Position numbers and translations under genes: made by a program. This document shows, one piece after another, positions 7,570-16,479 of a stretch of 64,000 nucleotides of DNA. The notes under the pieces were generated by a model. It saw nothing but the letters and a program-made list of their open reading frames with translations. It searched no databases and was not told where the DNA came from. The stretch is from the NCBI RefSeq assembly GCF_030464885.1, contig NZ_JALPRJ010000025.1, forward strand, positions 52,281 to 116,280. Direction: 5' to 3'. The number at the start of each line of letters is the position of its first letter. Position 1 is the first letter of the stretch. Source of the stretch: Caballeronia sp. SEWSISQ10-4 2. Its GTDB lineage: Bacteria; Pseudomonadota; Gammaproteobacteria; Burkholderiales; Burkholderiaceae.

Positions 7570-8862
7570 TTATTGCATGAACGGACCCCAGGACGGCTCG
7601 CGTACGCTACCCCCCTGAAGCGACAAGACTTGCCGCGTGCGACCATCGGTCGACACGGCCGCCAACACGCCACGCCCGTTCACCTGGGTGGCGTAGAGGA
7701 TGTACTGACCATTCGCCGCAAAACTGGGCGATTCGTCCTGCGTCGTGTCGGTCAGACCGGTCGCCGTGCCGGACGAGAGGTCCAGCAAATACAGCTTGAA
7801 GCCACCGCCAACACGCGAAATGTACGCAATCTGCTTGCCGTCCGGGCTCACTCGCGGGCTTGTATTGTAATTGCCCGTGAATGTGACGCGCTGTGCCGAG
7901 CCGGCGCTTTCACCGTTCGCCGACATCTTGTAAATCTGGGGCGCGCCGCCGCGGTCGCTCGTGAAATAAATCGAATTGCCATCGGGAGAGTAAGCCGGCT
8001 CGGTATCGATCGAGCTGCCCTGCGTCAGGCGACGCAAACCGCTACCGTCTGCGTTCACCTGGAAAATCTGCGTGTTGCCGGTAGTCGACAAGGCGACCGC
8101 AAGCTTGCGGCCGTCCGGTGACCACGCCGGTGCACTGTTATTGCCTTTCTGGTTCGACACGATCACACGCTTGCCTGTGGGCAGGTCGTGGATATAAACA
8201 ACGGGTTTTTTCTTTTCGAATGAGACGTATGCGACCTTGGTGCCGTCAGGCGACCAAGCCGGCGAGATGATCGGCTCGGGGCTCGACAGCGCGATGCGCG
8301 CGTCCTGGCCGTCGGAGTCCGAAATCTGCAACTGGTAACGGCCGCCGGTCTTGATCACGTAAGACAGGCGCGTTGCGAAAACACCGCGGTCGCCCAGCAA
8401 TTTGGCGTAGATGTAGTCGGCGACCTTGTGTGCGCTCATCCGCAAACCACTTTCCGGACTGACGAGGGACAAGCCGCCCAGGCTTTCCTGCTTGACCGTG
8501 TCGTAGAGACGGAAGCGCACTTCATACTGGCCATTCGGCAGGCGATTCACGCTGCCGGACACAAATGCATCGGCGCCTTTCGCCTTCCAGCTGCCGAGAT
8601 CGACCGAATCGGTCTCTGACACCGGCGTTGAGCCCGCATCGATATTCGTAAATTTGCCGCTGCGCGCCAAGTCCTGACGAACAATCGCGCTGATCTGCTG
8701 CGGCGAATTCGTTTCATTGGCAAACGTGGCGGTGGCAATAGGAAATTGGGTCGAACCCACGCCCGTCACGAGCACATTCAATTGCGCCTGAGCGGCGGTA
8801 CCCGCAGCGATCAGGCAGGATGCAACAAGCGTTTTCAGGCCAAGCTTTGTCATCAAACTCAT
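7570..8862 (-). CDS. tolB: Tol-Pal system beta-propeller protein TolB
   Basis: About 430 residues: signal peptide (cleavage after AQA), N-terminal TolB domain (about 25-160), then a WD40-like beta-propeller with repeated SPDG motifs ([48 protein letters not shown]). TolB is periplasmic and binds Pal and TolA. The open frame extends 22 codons further upstream, but ATG 8862 begins the recognisable signal peptide. Confidence 0.96.
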   Translation of the reverse strand: MSLMTKLGLKTLVASCLIAAGTAAQAQLNVLVTGVGSTQFPIATATFANETNSPQQISAIVRQDLARSGKFTNIDAGSTPVSETDSVDLGSWKAKGADAFVSGSVNRLPNGQYEVRFRLYDTVKQESLGGLSLVSPESGLRMSAHKVADYIYAKLLGDRGVFATRLSYVIKTGGRYQLQISDSDGQDARIALSSPEPIISPAWSPDGTKVAYVSFEKKKPVVYIHDLPTGKRVIVSNQKGNNSAPAWSPDGRKLAVALSTTGNTQIFQVNADGSGLRRLTQGSSIDTEPAYSPDGNSIYFTSDRGGAPQIYKMSANGESAGSAQRVTFTGNYNTSPRVSPDGKQIAYISRVGGGFKLYLLDLSSGTATGLTDTTQDESPSFAANGQYILYATQVNGRGVLAAVSTDGRTRQVLSLQGGSVREPSWGPFMQ

Positions 8863-8977
8863 GTATCTGGTTCCAGAAAAAGCGATTTTTAATCTATCGG
8901 CGGCTGCAGAACAGACCGCCGGATGCACAATTCGTTCCCGTCAAGGCCAATGTGCGCTGTCGTTTTACCATGTCCGT

Positions 8978-10060
8978 TCAACCGCCCGCCGGACGCAATG
9001 TGATCGTAAACGACGAGGGCGCCTGGCCGTTGGTGTCTACGGGCATCGGGTCCGAGCGCTGAACTGCGCGCAAGGCGGCCTGATCCCACTGCTCGTTGCT
9101 GCTGGAGCGCTGGATGGTTGCCGACAGCAACGTGCCCGTCGGCGAACAACGTACCGCGACCACCGTCTCAAGTCCCGCCGTTTCCCCCGCCCACACGATG
9201 TTCGGGCGCACCCGGCGCTGCACCTTCTCGGCATATCCCGCCGATGTCGCCGTCCCGCCCGCGCCGCTGCCCGTGCCGCTCTTGGCCAGCCCGTTGCCGC
9301 TCGATTCCGTGCCGCCGCCGGCCTGTCCCTGCAACTGCGCGAGCCGCGCACTACGTTCCTTGTCGAGCTTGGCCTTCGCTTGCGCGTCGGCCTGAGCCTT
9401 GGCTTTCGCCTTGGCATCCGCCTGAGTCTTGGCCTTGGCGTCTTCCTGAGCTTTCGCCTCAGCTTGCTTCTGCTGTTCCGCCGCTTTCGCTGCGTCAGCT
9501 TCCTTCTCTTTGGCCTGTTGCGCCTTCTGCTGGTCAAGCTTTTGCTGAGCCAACAGCTTTTGCTTCTCGGCCAGTTTCTGTTTGTCCTGTGTCGCTTTTT
9601 GCGCCGCTAAGGCGGCTTGCTGCGCGGCCTGTTGAGCAAGCTGCTGACGCTTGGCCTCGGCTTCCTGCTCGGCCTGTTGCTGCGCACGCTGCTGCTCGGC
9701 GAGTTGCGCGGCACGCGCCGTCGCTTCCTGCTGTTTACGCTTCTTTTCCTGCAACGCGATGTCAGCTTCCTCATCCTTCGCCGGCGGCGGCGCAGGCTGC
9801 ACCTTGACCGGCGGCTCGGGCGGCGGAACAGGGCGAGGCGTGGGCGCCGACAGATCCGGGATCTCGGTCCACAGCTCGGCCTCGGCGCCCGCCGGCGTGT
9901 TGTTTTGCCAGTTGACGCCGTGGTACAGCAGGATGCCAAGCAGCACGTGCATCAGCGCGGCGAGCGCAAACGCCTTCCATGTCCCGCGTTCACGCGGCGG
10001 ACGGATGGGGCGCGCGCTCGCCCGCGCGCCAGGGTGCCCGCTGGGCTGCCGTTTCATCAT
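8978..10060 (-). CDS. tolA: Cell envelope integrity protein TolA
   Basis: A 360-residue protein with one N-terminal membrane helix (about residues 28-48, AFALAALMHVLLGILLYHG), a proline-rich stretch, a long Ala/Gln/Lys-rich helical domain spanning the periplasm (about 95-245), and a C-terminal TonB-like domain (about 270-360) ending in SFTITLRPAGG. It transmits the TolQR energy to the outer membrane. It overlaps tolR by four bases (ATGA), showing translational coupling. Base composition in the low-complexity part is strongly repetitive, as usual for tolA. Confidence 0.95.
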   Translation of the reverse strand: MMKRQPSGHPGARASARPIRPPRERGTWKAFALAALMHVLLGILLYHGVNWQNNTPAGAEAELWTEIPDLSAPTPRPVPPPEPPVKVQPAPPPAKDEEADIALQEKKRKQQEATARAAQLAEQQRAQQQAEQEAEAKRQQLAQQAAQQAALAAQKATQDKQKLAEKQKLLAQQKLDQQKAQQAKEKEADAAKAAEQQKQAEAKAQEDAKAKTQADAKAKAKAQADAQAKAKLDKERSARLAQLQGQAGGGTESSGNGLAKSGTGSGAGGTATSAGYAEKVQRRVRPNIVWAGETAGLETVVAVRCSPTGTLLSATIQRSSSNEQWDQAALRAVQRSDPMPVDTNGQAPSSFTITLRPAGG

Positions 10061-10503
10061 TGCGATTTGACTAACAATCCGACTCGTTTGACGCCTCGCG
10101 CCTTCATATCGGACATCACGTTCATTACGACTTCATATTTCACTGTCTTGTCGGCGGCAATCACGACCGGCTGATCGGGATGCGATTCCTGCCGGTTCAG
10201 CACAAACGAGTTGAGTTCCGCCTTGGTCATGTTCTGCTGTTGCGCCGCGCCGCCGTCTTCCTTGTAGCGCACGTTCATGCTGCCGTCCGCCTTGATATTG
10301 ACCACGACCGGCGGTGTTTGATCCTGCGGTTGCGCGTTGCCGACCGTCGGCAGGTTGATGATGGAAGGCGAGACGAGCGGGGCGGTCACCATGAAAATGA
10401 CGAGCAGCACGAGCATCACGTCGATGTAAGGCACGACGTTGATGTCGGACATGGCGCGCCGTGAACTGCCGCGCATGCTGGAACGCATTGGACCTCCGGC
10501 CAT
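10057..10503 (-). CDS. tolR: Tol-Pal system protein TolR (ExbD family)
   Basis: A 148-residue ExbD/TolR protein. One membrane helix (about 20-42, VVPYIDVMLVLLVIFMVTAPL) carries the conserved Asp that is part of the proton path, followed by a periplasmic domain. ATG 10503 is chosen because MAGGPMRSSMR precedes the helix at the usual distance; the longer open frame upstream lies in tolQ. It forms the stator-like motor with TolQ. It is 10 bases after tolQ and overlaps tolA by four. Confidence 0.95.
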   Translation of the reverse strand: MAGGPMRSSMRGSSRRAMSDINVVPYIDVMLVLLVIFMVTAPLVSPSIINLPTVGNAQPQDQTPPVVVNIKADGSMNVRYKEDGGAAQQQNMTKAELNSFVLNRQESHPDQPVVIAADKTVKYEVVMNVMSDMKARGVKRVGLLVKSQ

Positions 10504-10513
10504 ACTAGACTCC

Positions 10514-11191
10514 TTAGTGGGCCTGGCGCTGCAGGATATTCGAGAACTCTTCGACAAACGTTTCGAAGCGAATGGCGAGGCGGTCGATATCGTGTGCGTA
10601 GCGGTTGTACGCAACCACCGCCGGAATCGCGGCGAACAGGCCGATTGCCGTAGCGACGAGCGCCTCGGCAATACCCGGCGCCACGTTCGCAAGCGTCGCC
10701 TGCTGCACGTTAGCGAGGCCGCGGAACGAATTCATGATCCCCCAGACCGTACCAAACAAACCAATATACGGACTGACCGAACCCACCGACGCGAGAAACG
10801 CGAGGTTCACTTCGAGCACATCCATTTCACGCTGGAACGCGGCGCGCATGGCGCGGCGGGAACCGTCGAGAATGGCCGCCGGGTCGCTCATGCGGCGCTC
10901 CTTGCCTTTCAGGAACTCGCGCATGCCCGATTCGAAGATCCGTTCCAGTGCACCGATGGTGTGACGGTTATTGGCAGCACTCTGATAAAGCGCCTGCAGG
11001 TCGCCGCCCGACCAGAAATCGCGTTCGAAGCGCTCGGTCTGAGCACGCGCGCGCCGAATGGCAAACCACTTGCGAATGATGTAAGTCCACGACAACAACG
11101 ACAGTATCAGCAACAGCGCCATGACGGCCTGCGCCAGCAGGCTTGCATGGATGACGAGAGAAACGATCGACAGGTCTTGTGTAGTGTTCAT
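10514..11191 (-). CDS. tolQ: Tol-Pal system protein TolQ (ExbB family)
   Basis: A 225-residue MotA/TolQ/ExbB channel protein with three membrane segments: about 12-35, about 130-155 and about 165-190 (ALVATAIGLFAAIPAVVAYN). It has the family motif GTVWGIMNSFRGL between the second and third helices. It is the ion-conducting partner of TolR and energises TolA with the proton gradient. It follows ybgC with about 190 bases between, which could hold a promoter. Confidence 0.95.
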   Translation of the reverse strand: MNTTQDLSIVSLVIHASLLAQAVMALLLILSLLSWTYIIRKWFAIRRARAQTERFERDFWSGGDLQALYQSAANNRHTIGALERIFESGMREFLKGKERRMSDPAAILDGSRRAMRAAFQREMDVLEVNLAFLASVGSVSPYIGLFGTVWGIMNSFRGLANVQQATLANVAPGIAEALVATAIGLFAAIPAVVAYNRYAHDIDRLAIRFETFVEEFSNILQRQAH

Positions 11192-11384
11192 AAAAGTCCG
11201 CTGTTACGTCCCAAAGGGGCGTCCGAGGTACAACTGGCTGGAAATTGTCAGACTTTCGAAAAACGACTGAAAGCGCGCACAGGTCCTGCCAACTTTTGCT
11301 CGGTACTTCTGTGCCTGCAGGCCTTGAGGCACGCAGGCTCGATTTGGTTCAGTTCAGGTCTTGATGGAGCCAAAGGGTCTTTGT

Positions 11385-11906
11385 CTACATGGGTTTTTCT
11401 GAACAAGGTGATTTAAACGGTACTGGCGCCGCCGAGGTTGACGTATTGCTTGACACAGCTGCTTGCGGTCCGCGGCGCAACCCGCTCAGCACCGATGCGG
11501 GAATTCCGACCGGGCGGATGGTGCCGAGACTCACCGACGCCACCTTGATGTCGCCGGAAGCCAGTAAGACGCCGTCCCGCCATGCTTCCTGGTGGAAATC
11601 CACCGATGCCCGGCCGAGACGCTCGATCCGGCTCACCACATGAATGAGGTCGTCGAGGCGTGCGGGCGCCGAGTAGTCCAGCGCCGTGCGCTTGACGACG
11701 AACAATACGCCGTCCGACTCGGCGAGCGTGCGCTGGTCGATGCCGCACGCGCGCAACCATTCAGTGCGCGCCCGTTCGAAAAACTTCAGGTAGTTCGCGT
11801 AGAAGACGATCCCGCCGGCGTCGGTGTCCTCGTAATAGACCCGGAGCGGCCAATCGAAGGTCAAGAGGCCGTTCGCCTGCTGAGGCTCGCTGGTGGACAT
11901 GTTCAT
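11385..11906 (-). CDS. ybgC: Tol-Pal-associated acyl-CoA thioesterase YbgC
   Basis: A hotdog-fold thioesterase of 173 residues. It shows the family signature YYEDTDAGGIVFYANYLKFF (residues about 23-42), with the catalytic Asp in DTDAGG, and ERARTEWLR. The protein carries about 30 extra C-terminal residues compared with the E. coli protein (about 134). It heads the tol-pal gene cluster, as in most proteobacteria. It hydrolyses short- or long-chain acyl-CoA or acyl-ACP at the inner membrane. Confidence 0.92.
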   Translation of the reverse strand: MNMSTSEPQQANGLLTFDWPLRVYYEDTDAGGIVFYANYLKFFERARTEWLRACGIDQRTLAESDGVLFVVKRTALDYSAPARLDDLIHVVSRIERLGRASVDFHQEAWRDGVLLASGDIKVASVSLGTIRPVGIPASVLSGLRRGPQAAVSSNTSTSAAPVPFKSPCSEKPM

Positions 11907-11997
11907 CCGCGCATTTTACCGGAAGCCGCAAAACGTCCGTCGAATCGTGCTTTCTGGCAACCATCGGCTGGACGTTCTGGCGTATCACCGGTCGGGA

Positions 11998-12744
11998 TCA
12001 GCCGCGATGCACGGTCAACGGACCGAACGATTGCGCGACCGGCATCATCTCGATGGTGTTGATGTTCACGTGGGCAGGGCGTGTCGCGATCCAGTAGATG
12101 GAGTCGGCAATGTCCTCGGCCGTCAGCGGTTGCACGTCCTTATAGACGCTGGCGGCTTTCGTGTCGTCGCCCTTGAAGCGGACGTTCGAGAATTCCGTGC
12201 CGCCACACAGGCCGGGTTCGATGTCGGTTACGCGCAACGCCGTGCCGGTCAGGTCCGCCCGCAGGTTCAGGCTGAACTGGCGCACGAACGCTTTGGTCGC
12301 GCCGTAAACGTTGCCGCCCGGGTAGGGGTAAGACGCTGCGATCGAACTCAGATTGAACACGTGCCCGCGGTTACGTTCGACCATTCCGGGCAGCAACGCG
12401 TGCGTGACCGTGACGAGACCCTTGCAGTTGGTATCGATCATGTTGTTCCAGTCGTCGAGGCTCGCGCGATGCGCCGGTTCCAGGCCGAGCGCCAGGCCGG
12501 CGTTGTTGACCAGCACGTCGATCTGCGAAAAAGCCTCCGGCAGCGCGGCGATGGCCGACTTGATGGCTGCTTCGTCGCGAACGTCGAGTTCGACGGGCAG
12601 CAGCGCGTCGCCGAGTTCTTGCGACAGCGCCAGCAGCCGGTCTTTGCGGCGCGCGGTTGCAATCACGCGATGGCCGCCTTTCACAAATGTGCGGGCGATG
12701 GCTGCGCCGAAGCCGGCGGAAGCGCCAGTGACAAATACGATCAT
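11998..12744 (-). CDS. SDR-family 3-hydroxy acid dehydrogenase (YdfG-like)
   Basis: A 248-residue classical short-chain dehydrogenase. The cofactor motif is TGASAGFGAAIA (residues about 7-18), NNAG is in VLVNNAGLA, the catalytic Ser is in NLSSIAASYPY, and YGATK gives the Tyr-Lys pair. The length and overall pattern match E. coli YdfG, an NADP-dependent dehydrogenase of serine and 3-hydroxy acids. ATG 12744 is chosen because the nucleotide-binding strand begins immediately (MIVFVTGASAG). The longer open frame upstream has no resemblance. Same strand as ybgC, about 90 bases upstream. Confidence 0.85.
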   Translation of the reverse strand: MIVFVTGASAGFGAAIARTFVKGGHRVIATARRKDRLLALSQELGDALLPVELDVRDEAAIKSAIAALPEAFSQIDVLVNNAGLALGLEPAHRASLDDWNNMIDTNCKGLVTVTHALLPGMVERNRGHVFNLSSIAASYPYPGGNVYGATKAFVRQFSLNLRADLTGTALRVTDIEPGLCGGTEFSNVRFKGDDTKAASVYKDVQPLTAEDIADSIYWIATRPAHVNINTIEMMPVAQSFGPLTVHRG

Positions 12745-13051
12745 GTGCGGATTCCGGTTGTAATGTTGCGTGTCAGGTTGCGGAAAGGGGCCTTCGGGCG
12801 GCGCCGGGGCGCACGCGGGAAAGCGGGACAGCGTACTTCCATTGCTGCGATGCGGCAAGTTGTCAGCGTTTATTTCAATTCGCCCGGGAAGATCGGCTAT
12901 GCAGCGCAAACACCGCTCCCGGTGCGCAATTTTAGCGCCTGGGCGACGCCCGCACGCAACGGCCGGCCGCACTTGACGGCCTCGCGGCGCCCTGTTTCAG
13001 GCGTTCGCCCGCTGTTGCCTATTCTCAAGCAGCCCATTAAACTAGGGCTCT

Positions 13052-13150
13052 CCAGCCCTGCGTAACTGGCGACAAGGATCCTCGGATCCAAGGTGGATTA
13101 ACCCACCGGGAAGCGCAGGGTGTCGTTTTGCCGTTCGCCTGGGCAGCTGA
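13052..13150 (+). ncRNA. ZTP (pfl) riboswitch upstream of glyA
   Basis: The conserved pfl-motif blocks occur in order: GTAACTGGCG (13062-13071), a GGTGG/CCACC hairpin and GGGAAGCGC (about 13093-13127), and the 3' block GTTCGCCTGGGCA (about 13132-13144). CCCTGCG (about 13056-13062) pairs with CGCAGGG (about 13124-13130) to close the main helix. The linker hairpin is short. ZTP riboswitches sense the purine/folate stress alarmone ZMP/ZTP and raise expression of one-carbon genes such as glyA, the gene found 160 bases downstream. Assigned by consensus recognition, without a covariance search. Confidence 0.85.
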
Positions 13151-13312
13151 GATCCGCACGCGTTCGTTGCGTCGCCGGTGGCTGTCCGTCTTGCGTAAAC
13201 GGAGCTTCTCTCTTCCGCCTCGCTTGGACCCATCGTGCTTCGCGCCCTTTGCGGCGCAGTGCATATGCGCACGCGCGATCCGGTCAACTGGCACCCATTC
13301 AACGGAAAACGT

Positions 13313-14560
13313 ATGTTTGATAAAGCCCAAAGCACCATCGCCCAAGTCGATCCGGAATTGTTTGCGGCGATCGAGCAGGAAAACCGGCGGCAGGAAGATC
13401 ACATCGAGCTGATCGCGTCGGAAAACTACACGAGCCCGGCCGTCATGGCCGCCCAAGGCTCGCAACTCACCAATAAATACGCGGAAGGCTACCCGGGCAA
13501 GCGCTATTACGGCGGCTGCGAGTATGTCGACATTGTCGAGCAACTCGCAATCGAGCGCGTGAAGCAGCTGTTTGGCGCGGAGGCCGCCAACGTGCAGCCG
13601 AATTCCGGCTCGCAAGCGAATCAAGGTGTGTTCTTCGCCATGCTCAAACCGGGCGACACCATCATGGGCATGAGCCTGGCCGAAGGCGGTCACCTCACGC
13701 ACGGCTCGCCGGTGAACATGTCGGGCAAGTGGTTCAAGGTGGTTAGCTACGGCCTGAACGAAGCCGAAGATATTGACTACGACAAAACCGAAGAGTTGGC
13801 TAAAGAGCACAAGCCGAAGCTGATCGTGGGGGGCGCTTCGGCGTTTGCGCTGAAGATCGATTTCGAACGGTTGTCGAAGATCGCCAAGAGCGTGGGTGCC
13901 TATTTCATGGTCGACATGGCGCATTACGCCGGCCTGATCGCCGCCGGCGTCTATCCGAACCCGGTGCCGTTCGCGGATTTCGTCACGACCACGACGCACA
14001 AGAGCCTGCGTGGCCCGCGCGGCGGCGTGATCCTGATGAAAGCCGAGTACGAGAAGCAAATCAACTCGGCGATTTTCCCGGGCATTCAAGGCGGTCCTCT
14101 GATGCACGTGATCGCCGGTAAGGCCGTGGCGTTCAAGGAAGCGTTGTCGCCGGAATTCAAGGTTTATCAGCAACAGGTCGCGGACAACGCGCGCGTGCTG
14201 GCCGAAACGCTGGTGAAGCGCGGCTTGCGGATCGTCTCGGGCCGCACCGAGAGCCACGTGATGCTGGTCGACCTGCGCGCCAAGCACATCACCGGCAAGG
14301 CGGCGGAAGCTGCACTTGGCAAGGCTCATATCACAGTCAACAAGAACGCCATTCCGAACGATCCGGAAAAGCCGTTCGTCACCAGCGGCGTGCGTCTTGG
14401 CTCGCCGGCCATGACCACGCGCGGTTTTGGCGTGGCTGAGGCCGAGCAGGTGGGTAACCTGATTGCCGACGTGCTCGATGCGCCGGAAGACGAAGCGAAC
14501 CTCGAGCGCGTACGCGCGAAGGTAGCCGCGTTGACCAAGCAGTTCCCGGTCTACGGCTAA
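13313..14560 (+). CDS. glyA: Serine hydroxymethyltransferase
   Basis: A 415-residue PLP enzyme that makes glycine and 5,10-methylene-THF from serine. Motifs: [20 protein letters not shown] near the N-terminus, HAGLIAAG-like [10 protein letters not shown] in the middle, and the PLP lysine in [15 protein letters not shown] (about residue 230). ATG 13313 gives the normal N-terminus ([15 protein letters not shown]). The 26-codon upstream extension of the frame falls in the leader. A ZTP riboswitch precedes it, and nrdR follows after four bases, so the two genes form an operon. A long antisense frame across it is a shadow. Confidence 0.97.
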   Translation: MFDKAQSTIAQVDPELFAAIEQENRRQEDHIELIASENYTSPAVMAAQGSQLTNKYAEGYPGKRYYGGCEYVDIVEQLAIERVKQLFGAEAANVQPNSGSQANQGVFFAMLKPGDTIMGMSLAEGGHLTHGSPVNMSGKWFKVVSYGLNEAEDIDYDKTEELAKEHKPKLIVGGASAFALKIDFERLSKIAKSVGAYFMVDMAHYAGLIAAGVYPNPVPFADFVTTTTHKSLRGPRGGVILMKAEYEKQINSAIFPGIQGGPLMHVIAGKAVAFKEALSPEFKVYQQQVADNARVLAETLVKRGLRIVSGRTESHVMLVDLRAKHITGKAAEAALGKAHITVNKNAIPNDPEKPFVTSGVRLGSPAMTTRGFGVAEAEQVGNLIADVLDAPEDEANLERVRAKVAALTKQFPVYG

Positions 14561-14563
14561 GCC

Positions 14564-15046
14564 ATGCGCTGCCCCTTCTGCCGTCACGAGGACACGCAAG
14601 TGGCGGATTCGCGCGTGTCGGAAGATGGGGCGGCGATTCGCCGGCGGCGGCGTTGCCCCGCCTGCGACAAGCGTTTCACCACGTATGAGCGGGTGGAACT
14701 TGCGTTGCCATCGGTCGTAAAGAAGGATGGCAGCCGCACCGAGTTCGATCGCGGGAAGATTGTGGCGAGCATGCAACTGGCGCTGCGCAAGCGCCCTGTT
14801 GCAGCCGACGCTATTGATGCCGCCGTTGCGCGTATCGAATATCAGTTGCTTGGCAGCGGTGAGCGCGAAGTTCGCAGCGACCGTCTGGGCGAGCTTGTGA
14901 TGAACGAGTTGCGCCAACTCGACACCATTGCTTACGTGCGTTTTGCTTCGGTCTACAAACGCTTTGAAGACGTGTCCGAATTCGAAGACGTGCTCGAGGA
15001 ATTCCGGCGCGCCGCGCCGCGCAAATCCAGTCCCCGCAAACGCTGA
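14564..15046 (+). CDS. nrdR: Transcriptional repressor NrdR
   Basis: A 160-residue protein with an N-terminal zinc ribbon ([13 protein letters not shown] with the first Cxx[18 protein letters not shown] with the second) and a C-terminal ATP-cone domain (about 50-140, [20 protein letters not shown]). It represses ribonucleotide reductase genes in response to ATP/dATP. It begins four bases after the glyA stop, a conserved betaproteobacterial arrangement. Confidence 0.97.
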   Translation: MRCPFCRHEDTQVADSRVSEDGAAIRRRRRCPACDKRFTTYERVELALPSVVKKDGSRTEFDRGKIVASMQLALRKRPVAADAIDAAVARIEYQLLGSGEREVRSDRLGELVMNELRQLDTIAYVRFASVYKRFEDVSEFEDVLEEFRRAAPRKSSPRKR

Positions 15047-15204
15047 GCGTTTCTGCATTTCCCGGTCCTTTCTCGCTTGAACCTCGTGATCGTTTCGATC
15101 AGTATGTCGAGGCTTTTGCACGTACGATACTCGACCGATCGGCTAATGGCGGAGATCGAAAATTCTCTTCAGATTGAGTGCTCACCTGGCTCCATCGATG
15201 AGGG

Positions 15205-15666
15205 ATGCAGATGAATTTACGATGTTTGTCAGGCTTCACACTGACCGAGCTCGCCGTCGTGCTTGCAGTGATCGCGATCGTGGCGACCTTCTCCACGCCT
15301 TCGTTTGTCGTGTGGCATAAACGCGATCAGATCGATGCGCGGGCGCGCACGATGATGTCCACGCTCATGCCGGCGCGCTCGCAAGCGATCGGGCGTGGCG
15401 CACGCGTGACCTTGTGCCGGATCGATGCCGCGCGTGCGTGTCTGACGGCGGGCAAGCCCTGCGACGGCGGCTTGACGGATTAGTCCTGCGGCTGGGCGCT
15501 GTTTGCCGATCGAGACGGCGGACGCGTGTTGTTGCGGATGCAGCCGGCGGCGAGCGGCATTGCTATCGGCGGAACGGGGAGTGAGTTGTCGTTCACGCCG
15601 CCGTCGGGTCAGGTGGTCCGCGGCTTTCTGCAGGGAAACGGAATTGGTGAGACTCAGTGTGATTAA
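15205..15666 (+). pseudogene. fimT: FimT/GspH-type pseudopilin with internal amber stop
   Basis: The frame starts with a type IV prepilin leader and the peptidase motif SGFTLTEL followed by a 20-residue hydrophobic helix (AVVLAVIAIVATF). It stops at TAG 15481-15483 after CDGGLTD. Past the stop the same frame continues convincingly for another 60 codons, with SCGWALFADRDGGRVLL and SELSFTPPSGQVVRGF, ending at 15666. A Trp codon (TGG) at the stop would restore the family pattern. The gene follows nrdR as in other Burkholderia, where it encodes a minor pilin. Beyond about 15650 it merges into the higB remnant. Confidence 0.75.
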
Positions 15667-15730
15667 CTATCGGTTACGGCACGTTTTGACCCATGCCGAG
15701 TACGACACCGGTAAATGGAGAAAGCAATGA
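15650..15730 (+). pseudogene. C-terminal remnant of HigB toxin
   Basis: The frame ending at TGA 15730 reads VINYRLRHVLTHAEYDTGKW, matching the C-terminus of HigB-family mRNA interferases (typical end: HVLTHAEYD plus a basic tail). The upstream 70 or so residues of the toxin are absent and the sequence runs into fimT. The toxin would therefore be inactive, while the antitoxin gene that follows is whole. Confidence 0.6.
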
Positions 15731-16152
15731 TTGACACAGCCGAACGTCTCCCTGCACCGAAAGCCATCCTGCAAGCGTGGGCGCCGTTTAAGAAACTGAT
15801 CGGAGTAACGTCCGTCCGCACCGAGGCGGACTATGCAAAAGCAATGGCGCTGATCGACGAGCTGCTGGATGACGTTGGCGACAACGAAGCTCATCCCCTC
15901 GTCGAGGTGCTCGACCTTATCTCTACTCAGGCGAAAGCATATGAGGACGAGCACGTGCAGATCCCTGAAGCCGAGCCACGTGAAGCGCTGCGGTTTCTGA
16001 TGGATCAGCATGACCTCAAGCAAGGAGATCTCGCAGACGTGGCGCCTCAGAACCGGATCTCCGAGATCCTCAACGGCACGCGCGCCATCAGCAAAGAGAT
16101 CGCTAAGGGTCTCGCCAAGCGTTTTCACGTGCACGCGGATCTTTTCCTATGA
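15727..16152 (+). CDS. HigA-family antitoxin, probably orphan
   Basis: A 141-residue HTH protein of the HigA type. A helical N-terminal part is followed by the HTH segment ALRFLMDQHDLKQGDLADV and NRISEILNGTRAISKEIAKG. ATG 15727 is preceded by GGAG six bases away and overlaps the higB remnant stop by four bases (ATGA), the coupling expected of a higBA operon. The ATG at 15715 would place the GGAG inside the gene. Since HigB is truncated, this antitoxin has lost its partner and may act as a free-standing regulator or neutralise a related HigB elsewhere. Confidence 0.85.
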   Translation: MIDTAERLPAPKAILQAWAPFKKLIGVTSVRTEADYAKAMALIDELLDDVGDNEAHPLVEVLDLISTQAKAYEDEHVQIPEAEPREALRFLMDQHDLKQGDLADVAPQNRISEILNGTRAISKEIAKGLAKRFHVHADLFL

Positions 16153-16259
16153 AGCGCCGAATTCGGGATAACGACGTCGCAAAGGCCGTAGCGCAGAAGA
16201 TCGCACACACAGGATGGCTCGGCCGGATGAAAGGCCAGCCGATTACATCGACATCGTGA
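16149..16259 (+). CDS. Possible 36-residue peptide overlapping higA
   Basis: ATG 16149 overlaps the higA stop (ATGA) and opens a 36-codon frame with a basic product (MKRRIRDNDVAKAV at its start). I know no family for it. It may be a chance frame or the head of a lost third gene. Confidence 0.2.
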   Translation: MKRRIRDNDVAKAVAQKIAHTGWLGRMKGQPITSTS

Positions 16260-16479
16260 GCGTTGTTCCGGCTGGCGATTGGCGGCGATCCGCAAAGGAG
16301 TGCCTAACGTCCCTTGGCCGCCCCTGCCCTCCTGCGGCCAGCGGCACGCGACCCTGACCGCCGTTGCGAATCGAGCCTCTGAAAAGACCGCTTCCATCGT
16401 TTAACGGACGTAGGCATGAGGCCCAGCGACATCGGGTCGGCCGTTGCTAATCAGGAACGCAGCTACGATGCAGACTTGG
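16260..16479. other. Gene-free spacer
   Basis: No recognisable gene. The spacer separates the higA locus from the convergent S9 peptidase pseudogene. Confidence 0.3.

Noticed and set aside
8978..10060. Simple-sequence repeat region in tolA as a separate repeat feature
   Set aside because: The Ala/Gln/Lys-rich periodicity is the normal helical domain of TolA and is not an independent repeat.
10439..11416. A 325-codon frame opposite tolQ and tolR
   Set aside because: Antisense shadow of conserved Tol genes.
13037..15121. A 694-codon open frame antisense to glyA and nrdR
   Set aside because: It lies opposite two well-conserved genes and its product is the arginine/histidine-rich mirror typical of antisense frames in GC-rich DNA.
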